Positions 1-12,080 of a stretch of DNA of 64,000 bases are shown piece after piece; within the stretch, counting starts at the first letter, position 1; each line of letters begins with the position of its first letter. The notes under the pieces are model-generated. The model saw only the letters and a program-made list of their open reading frames with translations. It made no database searches and was not told the DNA's origin. The stretch is from the NCBI GenBank assembly GCA_001414345.1, contig LLCB01000044.1, positions 124,001 through 188,000 of the forward strand, read 5' to 3'. This DNA is from Hymenoscyphus infarciens. Taxonomy: Eukaryota; Ascomycota; Leotiomycetes; Helotiales; Helotiaceae. Both the position numbers and the translations under genes were made by a program.

Positions 1-1
1 G

Positions 2-250
2 ATGGTTGTAGCACTTGCTTTTATTATCCCAGCGACGGTTTATGGATTGGCGATGTTGATGGGTGCCATTTTGGGATGGGTCTGGAATAAGAGGAATCCG
101 AGGAGTTTTGGGTGTTATGGGTACGGGGTTGCGGCGGGGTTTATGGCGGGAGAGGGAATTGGGGGTGTTGTTAATGCTGTTATCCAGATATTGGGACTTT
201 CGGGGAATGTTTATGGTGCGACGGTTGGGTGTCCAGCTGGGATGTGTTAG
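2..250 (+). CDS. OPT-family oligopeptide transporter, 3' end only
   Basis: The open frame runs into the left edge of the window, so only the last 82 or so residues are visible and the ATG at base 2 is not taken as the true start. The segment shows a hydrophobic helix (about residues 4-27), a short basic loop with NKRNPRSF, then a glycine-rich helix containing GFMAGEGIGGVVNAV and a terminal GCPAGMC. Members of the OPT/YSL transporter family characteristically carry a Gly-Glu-Gly-rich last helix followed by a short cysteine-containing tail, and this resemblance is the basis of the call. Such proteins import small peptides or metal chelates across the plasma membrane by proton symport. The assignment rests on a short fragment; another polytopic transporter is possible. 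Confidence 0.6.
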   Translation: MVVALAFIIPATVYGLAMLMGAILGWVWNKRNPRSFGCYGYGVAAGFMAGEGIGGVVNAVIQILGLSGNVYGATVGCPAGMC

Positions 251-1492
251 AAGCTGGGATTTTGGCGTTAGAAGTTAGATAGATTAGAGTATCAATTAAG
301 ATGAAAAGTACTTTTGGAGTACATCACGTACATATATTACAGATTGAGGCTCGTGTATAATTCTCGGTGATTTGTTGTTAAGAAAAAATGGCCACGTGTT
401 TGGGAATCGATTTCGTGCTCGCGTCACTCTTACCAAACGCGCAGTTCTACATACCCCAGACAAAATCATAGGAAGAATACTAAGATAAGGAGGATGTTTC
501 TACAAGCAGACGACTACTCAAGTTTCCGGCTTCTTCATTATCTTGTATTGTAAGCTCTATTTAAAGTCACGAAACATAAAACAGTGATTGGAATAGTAGC
601 TTATCTTATTGTTGTCGTCACCTATCAATTAGAATCAAAATTCCTCTAGTCTTATAAGTGCTGAAAATGGCGCGTTTATATAAGAGGAGCACAACGGGAA
701 AGTAGCATGTTTCTACGTGATTTTCAAAAAGAAATTCACTGAGCAGACTTGAGCTCTAATACTATTAATAAAAGATCGAGCGAGTCTCTAATAATTAAGC
801 TCTACTCGACGCGATACTTGTTAATATATCGATATATCGATATATTAAATTATATAATAGCTAAATAGTAAAACCGTTCTTTTAGCTAAGAGAAACTAGA
901 GATGTAACTTGTAGTAATGTTACGTATTATAGAATAGAATTTTATAAGTTGAAATTAGAAGATTCTTTAATAGATAGATCGAGAAATTAGAGATTATATT
1001 ATAATAATTTATAGATTATTAAAAACTCTAAAATAGATACTCTAAGTCTTATAAAACGCGAAAACTTTGAGATTATTATACTCTTTATAAGAATAGAAAA
1101 ATAGCTCTAATTTATTTCTCTTACTATAAGCTCTAAAATACTAGTAACGTAATTAAAGGTTATTAAGAAAAAAAGAGATAAACCTAGAACTAATTTTTAA
1201 TATTTAATTAATTTTAAAAAAAGCTAGTTCTTTTTTAGTTATTATATTATACTAGTTAGCTTTAGTATATTAAGTGAAGTGAGTAAAGAGAGTAACTAAT
1301 TATATAATTAAGTAAAAAGTTGATTCTAGCTAACTTATTATATAAGTTAGTTATAGCGACTCTAAAAGCGTACTAACTCTAAAACTAGTATCTTATACTC
1401 TTAAATATATAATAAAACAACTACTAAGCCTAATCGAGTAATTTTTATATCTATAGATAGTATTTTATTAACTTAATAAAAGTCTCTATAAT
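251..1492. other. Intergenic flank grading into A+T-rich RIP DNA
   Basis: Bases 251-780 have ordinary composition and hold the presumed 3' flank of the transporter gene. From about 780 the sequence becomes strongly A+T-rich with stops in every frame. No gene was recognised. A 28-bp perfect palindrome built on the unit ATATCGAT lies at 821-848. Confidence 0.6.
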
Positions 1493-1676
1493 TGTAACAG
1501 TCCTGATTCAAGACTGTAGCAGTTCTGGTTTCAGACCTGTCACGTGACTCCTCACCGCCTGGCAGAATCCTATATATTAGCATCGTTTAGAGCTGTCTTC
1601 GCTCTTTACCTTTAGTTTTCGCGTTAATAACTACGAATAGACTACTTCTCTACTCTATCTCTGCCTTATTATTATA
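1493..1676. repeat. LTR-B, left copy
   Basis: Begins TGTAACAGTCCTG and is much less mutated than its partner, retaining an intact CACGTG hexamer at 1541-1546. The segment containing TTTTCGCGTTAATAACTACG is identical in both LTRs. A partial inverted copy also lies at 14572-14675. Confidence 0.75.
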
Positions 1677-2453
1677 TTAAACTAAAGGTCTCTCTTCTTA
1701 TCTTATAAAGGATTTAAAATATATTAATCTTAGCTCTATTCTAGCCTCTCTGCCGCCGACTCTATAACCTTTTCAAAGGGCTTTTAGACCTCTCGCTAGT
1801 AACCCTCGAATCGACACTAAGCTTAAGACCTTCTTCTAGTATCTTCGAATCCCTCTCTCTAGTGTCTACGGACTCTCTCTCTCTCTCTCTTTTCAAATAG
1901 CTAGTATCTAACTATACTATTCTAATAATAGACTCTAATATTATATACTAGGTATATAACTTTAGCTCTCTTATTAAAAAGAAATATTAATACGCTTACG
2001 TAATCGACGCTTTAATAAGATAGCTTATCTAGCTTGTTATTAGTTAATCTAAGCCTTCTACTAATAAGAAGGAGCCTCTCTATACCTTAATAAGAGAAGC
2101 CTTTTAAGTAGACCTTCTTACTTTTAGCTATATTATCTTCTAATAACTCTCGAAGCCTTCTCCTTCTTCTTCTAATATTACGAAAGCTCTTAAAGCCTAT
2201 ACTTTAGTAATCGACAAAATCGTAGGAGTATACGCTAGTCGCTTAGTAGATTATATAGATTAGTATTAGAAAGAGAATATAGAGAGTTTTAGGCAACTCG
2301 GCGTATAGCTAGCATCTTACTACTCTTATAGAGCTAGTATCTTATAGCTGCCTTAGTAGAAGAAAGAGTATAGACTTAGACTAGTAGATATATAGATAGA
2401 TAAGTATACGGGTTTCTAGAGCTTAAGAGCGAGCTCTACTAAAGAGAGAGAAA

Positions 2454-2637
2454 TATAACAGTCTTAATTTAAGACTATAGTAGTTCTAGTTTCAGATCTA
2501 TTACGTAACTCCTTACTATCTAGTAGAATTATATATATTAGTATCGTTTAAAGCTATCTTCGCTCTTTATCTTTAGTTTTCGCGTTAATAACTACGAATA
2601 GACTACTTCTCTACTCTATCTCTATCTTATTATTATA
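2454..2637. repeat. LTR-B, right copy, heavily RIP-mutated
   Basis: Aligns along its full length to 1493-1676. About two dozen differences are visible, nearly all C-to-T or G-to-A; the CACGTG of the left copy has become TACGTA here. Confidence 0.75.
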
Positions 2638-3172
2638 ATAATATTTAAATTATTAAAAGTAATTTATATACTATTTTATAATTAATTAGATTACGATTAT
2701 AAGTATTTAGAATATTAGTATAACTTATAGTTATAAAAGCGATATAAAAAGAGTTATATATTCGTTCGTATATACCGAGTAAAGCTAGCTACGATGTCTA
2801 CTTAAGTAGCTCTTAAGCGAGAAGGTCACGTGCTCCCACGTGTTTCTACGTATGCTAATCTAAGTAGCTATTTACTCTTAAATATATACCGATATAAAGA
2901 GAGTCTTAGCACCGTCGGCGATAAAATAGCGCTAAAGAGCTATATATAAACTTAGAAGCTATATATAGCTATCTTTTAAATTTTATTACTTCTTAATATA
3001 TACTTTAAATACTTATTCTATTATAAATCTAGCTCTTTACTAGTATATATTTAATTATATCTAAGAATTATTATTTTCTAACTATTAGTTATTAAGTAGT
3101 TAATTATTTAGATTATATCTTTAGAGTCGCTACGTTTTAAGATTACTATAACTAACTTATCTAATAGGTTAG
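2638..3172. other. A+T-rich RIP DNA, no gene seen
   Basis: Stops occur in all frames. A short less-mutated island at about 2815-2865 keeps two CACGTG hexamers (2827-2832 and 2837-2842), which RIP would normally erode because each contains a CpA. Confidence 0.5.
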
Positions 3173-3553
3173 TATAATAGCACGAAATATATACTATAGG
3201 AGAAGAGGTATATAGAAGTGCATTTAAGACTAGATAACGTATATAAATACTAAGTACTAATATAGAAGAAAAGGAAAAACTATCCTTCTTTTATACTAAG
3301 TATAAACATCTATATATAAGAGGTTAGAGACTACTAAGTCCTAATAAGAATAATAACCGAGTCTTTTCTAATATAGCTACTAAAATAATAAAGGCTTTAA
3401 AGCTAAATATATAAGACTTTAAAGCAAAATATATAATATCTAATTCTTACTCTCTTTAGCCTCTTCTATCTTATAAGTCGTAGGAGTATTAGTAGTTATA
3501 GAGGTATTAGTAGTTTCACGAATACTAATAATTTAGAATAGCGTACTATTATA
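3173..3553 (-). repeat. LTR-A copy (3' LTR of outer gypsy element)
   Basis: Starts TATAATAGCACG and ends CGTACTATTATA, a RIP-altered version of the 12-bp inverted ends TGTAATAGCACG/CGTGCTATTACA of this LTR family. It aligns with the copies at 8549, 13465, 16303 and 57474, and inverted with 23040 and 25430. Confidence 0.75.
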
Positions 3554-6500
3554 TTCTCTCTCCTTTAAAAAGACTCGTCTCAAGTCTTTAGTTATTAATT
3601 AGTATAGTATTAAGTTAACTAGAGTATTATTTATATATTTGTTATAAAGAATATAACTTATCTACTATTATAGTGTCTAGTAGTTAGAGTAGAGTTAGTA
3701 GCTAGTAGTATTATTATTTTAAGAAATAATCGTTCTTTATTTACTATTATATATTATATAATAATAGATATAAACAGAAGAGAGGCTAATTATTAGCTGT
3801 TAAGTAGAAAGCGGTATACTACTATAGAGTTATTATGTTCTTACTATTATTATATATTATAATAGTAATTATTAAGTAATAAATAATAATTATAAAGTAA
3901 TAGCTATTATTATAAGTAGTATATTAGTAGGCGACTTTTCCTTGATTCTAACTTCTCTTCTTCTTTTCTTTTTATCTAAAACAATATATATATAGTAAGA
4001 ATACCTTCTAATTAGATATATTCTTATATACTAACTTTTATCTTAGAATATATATATATATTATATATATATAAAAGTAAGTCTTTCTCTCCTCTATTAG
4101 GCCTAATTCAAAGCTAATCTAATATAGTAAAATACCTCTTCTATATTCTCCTAGTACGCTTCTAGCTACTTACTAAGTCTACTACGTTTAGTATCTTTAG
4201 GTAAAATCTTAGAATAGAGATTACGTATATGCTTTTAAGAAGCCGAAGTTAAAGAAGTATAGGTACTACGTAGAGTAGAATACTATATATATCTTAGTAA
4301 GTTTAATCTTAAATATATACTAAATCCGTTCTAACTTAGGTAGTTACTATAGTTTATAAAGAAGGAGTTTAATAAGCTTAAGCTTAAGAAGGAGAAAGAG
4401 GAGATTAAGAAGGCTACTAAGGCCTTAGATAAGGTGTTAGTTATTACTAGTATAGAAGTACTAAAGAATAGTTTAGAGATATAGTTCACTCTCTTAGAAG
4501 AGACTTAAACACTTCGTACTAAGGTTACTATAAGTACCTCTTACTTATTAGAGCGGTTTCAGTTACTAATATTTAACAGTTCTTATACTATACTATAAAG
4601 AGTAGGACCTCTGTCTAAACCTAGGTTTAGGTCCTCTTTAAGGCCTATCTAAGGAGTTTATAGGCGTTCTCTTCTAAGCTAGTTAAAGAAGGTCGCTAAG
4701 GTAAGAAGCGTACTTATAAGGAGAAGGTAGAGAAAGAGCCGATTTAAGCTTCTTACGCTTAGAAGAGTAGAGAGAAGAATAATAAGTTAGAGAAAGAAGA
4801 GGCTATAACTTAGAGAGGGTTTATAAGCCCTATTTTAGTAGTAACTTAGTCTTAGTTCTTTACTTTATTAATTTTAAATATTCTTACTAGTTAGTATTTT
4901 ATTTTAGGTTTTTATTATAAGTTTCTTATTAAGAGTAACTAGAATTAAAAGGTATTAATAGAGTTTTATAAATTAACTCTTTTACTTAATTCTTATCTAA
5001 TTCTTATATATTAATTTATTTAAAGAAGAGTTAAAGTAGTCTTAGCTATTCTAGATATTTAGTATAAAAGTCTCTTAAATAATATAATAAACTCTAAAAA
5101 TTATCTATAAGATACTAAGTAGAATCTAAATCATATTTAATCTATTTTACCTAATACTATAGCTCTCTTTTAAAAAGTCTACTACTAAGTATTTCTTAAA
5201 CCTCTTATTCTTATATACCTTAAATAATATCTAGTAGAGGCTCTAGAGCCTCTTATCCTAGTAAAGGGATATTCAGATCCTTTAAAAGTATATTAAAGGT
5301 AAATTCTTTTAAAAGTTTTAGCTTATAGAAGTATCTTATATAATCTAGTATTTTAAAAGATCTTATCTACTATTTAATAAGCTTTTAACTAAGACGATTT
5401 ATTTTAAGATTCTTAGTAGATAAGTAGACTTTATCTTCTACGTCTTAGTTAATAGCTCTTTAGTATTAATTTATACTATTCTTTATCCTTTTTTAAACCT
5501 TATTTATATTATCTTTTATTATTCTTTAAGTAGAGTATATATATTAAGCTACTTTTACTACTTTATTATAGTTAAGACGTTCTTAGAGAATAGACGTCTT
5601 TAGTATATTCTAGTTTTATAAAGTCCTTAAGTCGAGTCTAAACTTAAGCTAATAAGAGGTTATACTAATAAATAAGTATAGAAGTATTATTTATACTCTA
5701 TTTATTAGAAGGATTAATTCGCTTTAGTTATCTTAGTAGTAGTTTATAAAGAGCCTTAGTCTCTAATTAATATATCGGTTTATTATCTCTATCTATCTAT
5801 CTATTTATTTATAATAGATAGTACTAAGCTTAAGCTTAATACTAATTATTTAATAAAATTTAGTTTAAAATAATAATATAAATTAAGGTTTTTAATTAGA
5901 TATAATTAATTTAAGATAGTAACTAAAATAGTAAATCTATTAAATAAAGAGTTTAGCTAGGCCTTTAACGTCTATAGTTAAGTAGTAGAGTATTAATACC
6001 GAATCTTTCTTAAGTTAGTTAATAAATACTAATATAATATTAAATCTATGTTTATTCTTTAAAAATAATTTAAAATCTATATATAAATATTATATAGAAT
6101 AGTTAAGTACTAGAAGAGAGTAAAGAAAGCCTTACTACTTAGTCTATTAAGAATAAGAGTATCTATAAGCTTAATAATTCGCTATATACCTCTTATAGTC
6201 TAAACCTAATCTAACCTAGTAGTAGTATTATACTAATAACTAGTATATCTTTTTTATATTAAGATAAGTACTAGATACTTAGTTATAGACTTCTTAGATT
6301 AGCTTTATATATAGTTTAGTATTCTTTTAAACGTAAAGTCGATTCTTAAAGAGAAGTAAATTATTAGGTAAGATAAAGTATCTATTTAAAAGTTTATAAT
6401 ATTCTTTCTAAAAGAAGTATAAGTTATCTTCTTTTAACTTTTAAATTATATTTAAACTTAACTCTAAAATAATATCTATTATATTAAGAGATATAGACTA

Positions 6501-7379
6501 TTCTTATAAAAAGACCTAAGTAAGTTTAGTATTAATTTAGAGGTCTAACTGATTAGGTCTTAAGAGAGTATATAAGCAGCTATCTAATTTAGCTTAATTA
6601 TAGGTTTTTAAGTCTTATTTATATTAGGTTAATATATCTACTTTTTAATTACTCTTCTTAGATATAAATTAGATCTAAAAGTTAAAGTCTAATAAAAACT
6701 CTATCTATTAGACTTACTTAGCTATAAGTAGCTTAGTTATTATAAAGTATTCTAATAATCTATAGTCTAAATATATATTAATATACTTCTAATATAATAT
6801 AAGTTTAGAGTGCTATTTCTTAAAAGCTTTTATAATAGTAGATAGTTCTTTATTATAGATCTTCTAATTCGATTTATAGCTAACTAAGATATATAAATAG
6901 AACTTAATAGAGTACTAAAGGCTATTCTATTATTATAAGAATACGTCTACTATTACTTCTTTTAAAGAGTCTATTTCTATCTTTATATTATAATTAAGGT
7001 TAAAGTAGTATAAGGTTTATATAGTAAGTAGCTTAGTTCTTAGTACTTTAAAAGCTTTATTATATTTAAGTATTTATAGAAAAGACTTTAAAGATTATAT
7101 TATTATAGTTAGAGGTTTAGTAATTTTAGTATAACCTTTAATAAATTATTTATAAAAACTTATAAACTCTAGATAAGACTTTATATCTATTATAGTAATA
7201 GGTTAGACCTAGTTCTATAAAAGCTCTACCTTTTTAGAATTAACTTTAAGTCTCTTTATAGTTAAGATAAATCCTAAGTATTTAACTCTAGTAATACTAA
7301 ATTCGCTTTTCTTAATATCTACTTAGAGTTCTACTTCTTAGAGCTAACTTAGAACCTTCTTAACTTATTCTTTATATTC

Positions 7380-7860
7380 TTTAATAGTATCTAAATAAAT
7401 TAAAATATTCTCTAAGTAAGTAATATAGAAGTTATCTAAATAATTAATTAAGACGTTGTTTATATAATATTAATAGGTAGTAAGGCTATTATAGAGTCTA
7501 AAAGGAAGAACTTTATATTTATATATATTATATCTAGTTTTAAATATAGTTATCTCTTCTAAAATAGAGTCTATCTAAATATAATAAAAAGCTTATCTTA
7601 TATCTAACTTAGTAAAGATTTTAACTATTCTTATTCTTAAAAGAAGCTTATTAATTTAAGAGATTAAGTAGAGATTATTTTAGATTAGAGTATTAAGCTT
7701 CTTATAATTAATATAGAACTATAACTTATTACTATTAGCCTTTTTAATAAAGAGTACTAGAGAGATAAAAGAGCTATTACTATTAATAATAAACCTCTTA
7801 TCTAAGTTCTTTATAAGATACTTCTTTATAGTTTTAAGCTTTATAGTTAACTATTAATAT
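7380..7860 (-). pseudogene. Ty3/gypsy reverse transcriptase relic
   Basis: Read on the minus strand, 7681-7800 gives SSFISLVLFIKKANSNKL, a stop, then FYINYKKLNTL. This matches the shape of the gypsy RT finger motif (S-S-P...P-V-L-F-V-K-K...R-F-C-V-D-Y-R-x-L-N) with RIP-type substitutions. Further downstream, near 7390-7440, YLENILIYL stands where the YLDDILIYS catalytic motif is expected. In-frame stops show the domain is dead. No reconstruction was attempted. Confidence 0.7.
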
Positions 7861-8548
7861 AGAGGCGAAAAGGAGTTAAGAAGTAGTTTATTTAAAGTAA
7901 TCTTATAGTTATATTTATATTAAGAAGAGAGCTTATTAAAAGCTACTTTTAAGAACACGTCTTTATAAAAAGAATAATATTTTAAGAGTTAAGCTTATAT
8001 TAAAGCCTTTATATTATTATTATTTTAAAGAGAGGCTAATCTTTTATTAATAATCTAATCTAGCTTATAGATACTAGTTATATAAAATTCTAAGTTAGGT
8101 TATTTTATATTAAAGTATATAGTATTAGTGCTTATTTTACTAATAAAAGAGTATAGAGTCTAGTTTTTTAAAACTATACTAGTAGTTTAAAAAGGCTTTA
8201 AACTAGAGTTAGAGGTTAAAATTTTAAAAGAAGTTATTATTATAAATAAGAGTAATAGTTTAGCTATATTTATAAGTCTACTCTTTTTACGTCTTTCTTA
8301 TTACTAGATAGTATATTCTCTTTAATTTATATCTAACTAGTAATTTAAAAAGAGTTTCTAGTTCTAGCTAGAAAGTAGAAGTAAGATCTTCTTATTAAAG
8401 TAGAGAGTTAGAGAGTAATTAGCTAGCTAAGTAATCTAGCTCTTTAAAGAGTTAAGAAGGACTTTAAAGTAGTTTAACTACTTATTACTAATAATTAGAT
8501 CTTATTATCTAAGGTCTAGGATAATAAAGAGGTAGTTAAGAATATAAC

Positions 8549-9044
8549 TGTAATAGCACGAAATATATACAACTATAGTAGAGGTATATAAGAGTGCGTA
8601 TAGCAGAATAACGTGTATAGATACTAAGCTCTAATATAGAAGAAAATAATAACTGTCTCTCTACTATACTAAACATAAACGTCTATATATAAGAAGGTTA
8701 GAAGCTTCTAAGTTCTAATAATAATAATAACTAAGCCCTGTCTAATATAGCTAATACTAAATAATAAGAGCTAAAAAGCTAAATATATAACCTCTAATCC
8801 TTTAGAAAGCTAAATATATAATATCTAAACCTTAATCCCTTTTATATATAAATGTTAGATATTAATACCTTTAGTACTTCGCTTACATAAGTATTAGTTA
8901 TTTGTAATCTTAGCTCTAGAGGTATTAGAGGTATTAGCACTACTTAAGAGTATCGGCAGTTTTATAAATACTAACAATTCAGGATAGTGCTATTATATAA
9001 TAATTTAGCTATTATATAATAATCTAAGATAGCGTATTATCACA
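8549..9044 (-). repeat. LTR-A copy (3' LTR of nested element)
   Basis: Begins TGTAATAGCACG, the least mutated start of the RIP-affected copies, and ends in CACA. A minus-strand polypurine tract (AAAAAAGGAGAG, read on the complement) lies directly beside it at about 9045-9062. Confidence 0.8.
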
Positions 9045-10739
9045 TCTCTCCTTTTTTAAAAAGACTTATCTCAAGTCTTTAGTTAGCAATCAACATAGTA
9101 TTAGATCGATTAGAGTATTATTTGTCTTTTTATTATAAAGAATATAACTTGTCTTACTATTATAGTATCTAGTAGTCAAGGTAGGGTTAGTAGCTAGTAG
9201 TATTATTATTTAAGAGCTAATTACTCTTTATTTATTACTATATACTATATAATAATAGAATATAAACAGAAGAGAAGCTAATAATTAGCTAGTGAGTAGA
9301 AAGCAGTACGCTACTATAGAGTTATCGTATTCTTACTATTATTATATATTATAATAGTAATTATTAAGCGATAAATAACAATTATAAAGCAATAGCTATT
9401 ATTATAAGTAGTATATTAGTAGGCGACTTTTCCCTAATTCTAACTTCTCTTCTTCTTTTCTTTTTATTTAAATAATATAAATAGTAAGAATACCTTCTAA
9501 TTAGATATATCCTTATATACTAACTTATCTCCTAAAATATATATATATATTATATATACATATATAAAAGTAAGTTCTTCCCTCTTTAATTAGACCTAAT
9601 TTAGAGCTAATCCGATATAGTAAAATGTCTCTTCTATGTCCTCCTAGTATACTTTCGGCTATCTACTAAGTCTACTACGTTTAGTGCTTTTAGGTAAAAT
9701 CTTAGAATAGAGATTATATATACGCTTTTAAGAAGCTAAAGTTAAAGAAGTATAGGTACTATATTAAGTAGAATACTATATATATCTTAGTAAGTTTAAT
9801 CTCGAATATATACTAAATTTATTCTAACTTAGATAGTTACTATAGTTTATTAGAAAGGAGTTTAGTATACTTAAGAGTAAGAAGGAGAAGGGAGAGGTTA
9901 AGAAGGCTATAAAGGCTTTAAATAAGGTATTAGTCGTTACTAGTATAGAGGTACTAAAGAATAGTTTAGAGATATAGTTTACCCTTTTAGAGGAGACTTA
10001 GATGCTTTACGCTAAGGTTACTATAAGTACCTCTTACTTATTAGAGTAGTTTCGGTTACTAATATTTAATAGTTCTTATACTATACTATAGAGGGTAGGA
10101 CCTCTATCTAAACCTAGGTTCAGGTCCTCTTTAAAGCCTACCTAAAGAGTTTATAAGCGTCCCCTCTAAAGCCGGTTATAGGAGGCCGTCGAGGTAAGAA
10201 GCGTACTTATAAAGAGGAGGAGGTAGAGGAAGAGCTAATTTAGGCTTCTTACGCTTAGGAGAGTAGAGAGGAGGATGATAAGTTAGAGGAAGGAGAGGCT
10301 ACGGCCTAGAGAGGGTTAGTAGGCCTTATTTCAGTAGTAACTCAGTCTTAGTTCTTTACTTTATTAATTTTAAATATTCCTACTAGTTAGTGTTTTATCT
10401 TAGGTTTTTATTATAAGTTCCTTATTAAGAGTAACTAGAATTAGAGAGTATTAATATTATAAATTAACTCTTTTACCTAATTCTTATCTAATTCCTATAT
10501 ATTAAGTTATTTAGAGAGATGTCAAAGTAGTCCTAGCTCTTCTAGATATTTAGTATAAAAGTCTCTTAGATAATATAGTAAACCTTGAAAATTGTTTATA
10601 GGATACTAAGTAAGATCTGAATTATAACCAACTTTATAGATGCTTATAAAATAGACTTTGTTTCTAATCCTTTAGTATTAACGTATAAGTATTCGCGTTT
10701 ACTAAAAGAGTATAGTTTAATCTTATCTAGTAGGTTAGA

Positions 10740-12080
10740 AAAAGTTTAAAGCTTAAAAAGTTTAAAAAGTTTAAAACAGAGATAGAGGCGAATTTAGAAT
10801 AGAGTTAGAAGCGAATATTAAGAGGTAACGTTATAGGTAATAGTAATAACTTAATTAAGAGCTTACTTTAAGAGTATACTAATTCGTATCTAATTCAAAT
10901 TCAAATAAAATATTTAATATACTAGATATAAAAGAAAGTAAGTTTATCTAAACTTAGGTTAGTAAAGACTTAGAGTAAAGTCGGAAACGAAAAGTTAATA
11001 ATATCGTAGATAGTAATAACTTAGCTAAGAGGTTACTATCCTTTTAAGAGTATACTAATTCATATTCGAGTTAAATTTAGATAAAAAAAGAACTTCTAGC
11101 CTTACTAGAAGTAAAAGAAAGTAAGAAAGTAAGGACTATAAGACTCTATACCAGAGTCGGTAAGGTTTCAGCTAATTAAAAGAACTTAGTACTAAAGGTT
11201 ATTAGAGTTTTACTATCTAAAGTTCAAGATAATAAAAGAAGGGGCAGTTTTAGCTAGTTAAATACGTTATTATAGTCGAATTTGAAATTATAATTATTAT
11301 CTAATATTTAAGATAATAAAAGGAGTAGTTTTAGCTAGTTAAAAGAGAAGTTAATACTAAATATTTATCAAATTATCTAAGTAAACAGGGATAATAAAAG
11401 AAGGAGTTTCAACTAGTTAAAATAAAAGAGTTGTTACTAAAGTTATTAAAGTTAAAAACTATTATCTAAGTATCTAGGGATAATAAAAAGAGGTAGAGTT
11501 TCAGCTAGTTAAATAAACTTAATACTAAAGTTAAAAATACTATCTAAAGTTCAGAATAATAAAAAGGAGTATAGTTTTAAGTATAACATTTATTAGTACT
11601 ATCGTAGGAACTATATTACTTAGGCTTATAGACTACCTTATTCCTTTTAGTAATTTAAGTCTAAACTAGAGTACTTAAGAACTTATTTAAAATCGTCTTC
11701 TAATTTTAATTCTACTTTAGAAGTAGTAGAGAAAAAGTTTAAAGTAAAATTAGAAAAGATTTAAAGTAGAGTTAGATAGTACTTAGTCAAGAAATAGTAA
11801 TAACTTAGTTAAGAGCTTACTTCTTTATTTCGTCTTAATAGAAAGTATATTTCAACTGACTTATATCTACTTTAAAAAGTTTAAAAATAAAAAAAGGAAC
11901 TTCTAACCTAGCTAGAAAAGTAAGAAAGACTCTATACCGGAGTCGTAAGGTTTCAGCTAGTTAAAGGATTTTGTTACTAAATGTTATTATAATGCCTTAT
12001 TCTCTTTAAGATACTTAAGGACTTAATTATCTTCTGATTTCGAGTTCTACTTCTAAAGTAGAGGACGATTTACTATTATA
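10740..12080 (-). repeat. Degenerate tandem repeats in the 3' non-coding part of the nested element
   Basis: A unit containing TTTAGCTAGTTAAA together with a GATAATAAAAGGAG-like stretch recurs about five to six times between roughly 11140 and 11600. Longer repeats recur at about 11150 and 11930 (the CTCTATACCGGAGTCG-like segment). In reverse complement they match the non-coding stretch after gag in the intact element (about 24810-25100), where each part is present once. The nested copy therefore expanded this region. Confidence 0.55.

Larger units (their letters stand above)
1493..2637. mobile_element. Miniature LTR retrotransposon (TRIM-like), RIP-mutated
   Basis: Two 184-bp direct repeats (1493-1676 and 2454-2637) flank a 777-bp interior. 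The 5-bp sequence ATAAT is present immediately outside each end (1488-1492 and 2638-2642), as expected for a target-site duplication. Each repeat starts TG or TA and ends TA, consistent with a TG...CA LTR after RIP. The interior has no open frame of note and is far too short for gag-pol, so the element is non-autonomous. The two LTRs differ almost entirely by C-to-T and G-to-A changes, the RIP signature. Orientation was not determined. Confidence 0.7.

Noticed and set aside
3554..4900. Lysine/glutamate-rich plus-strand reading as a transposase C-terminus
   Set aside because: The reading is broken by stops and shares the segment with the retroelement 3' end; no domain could be named with confidence.
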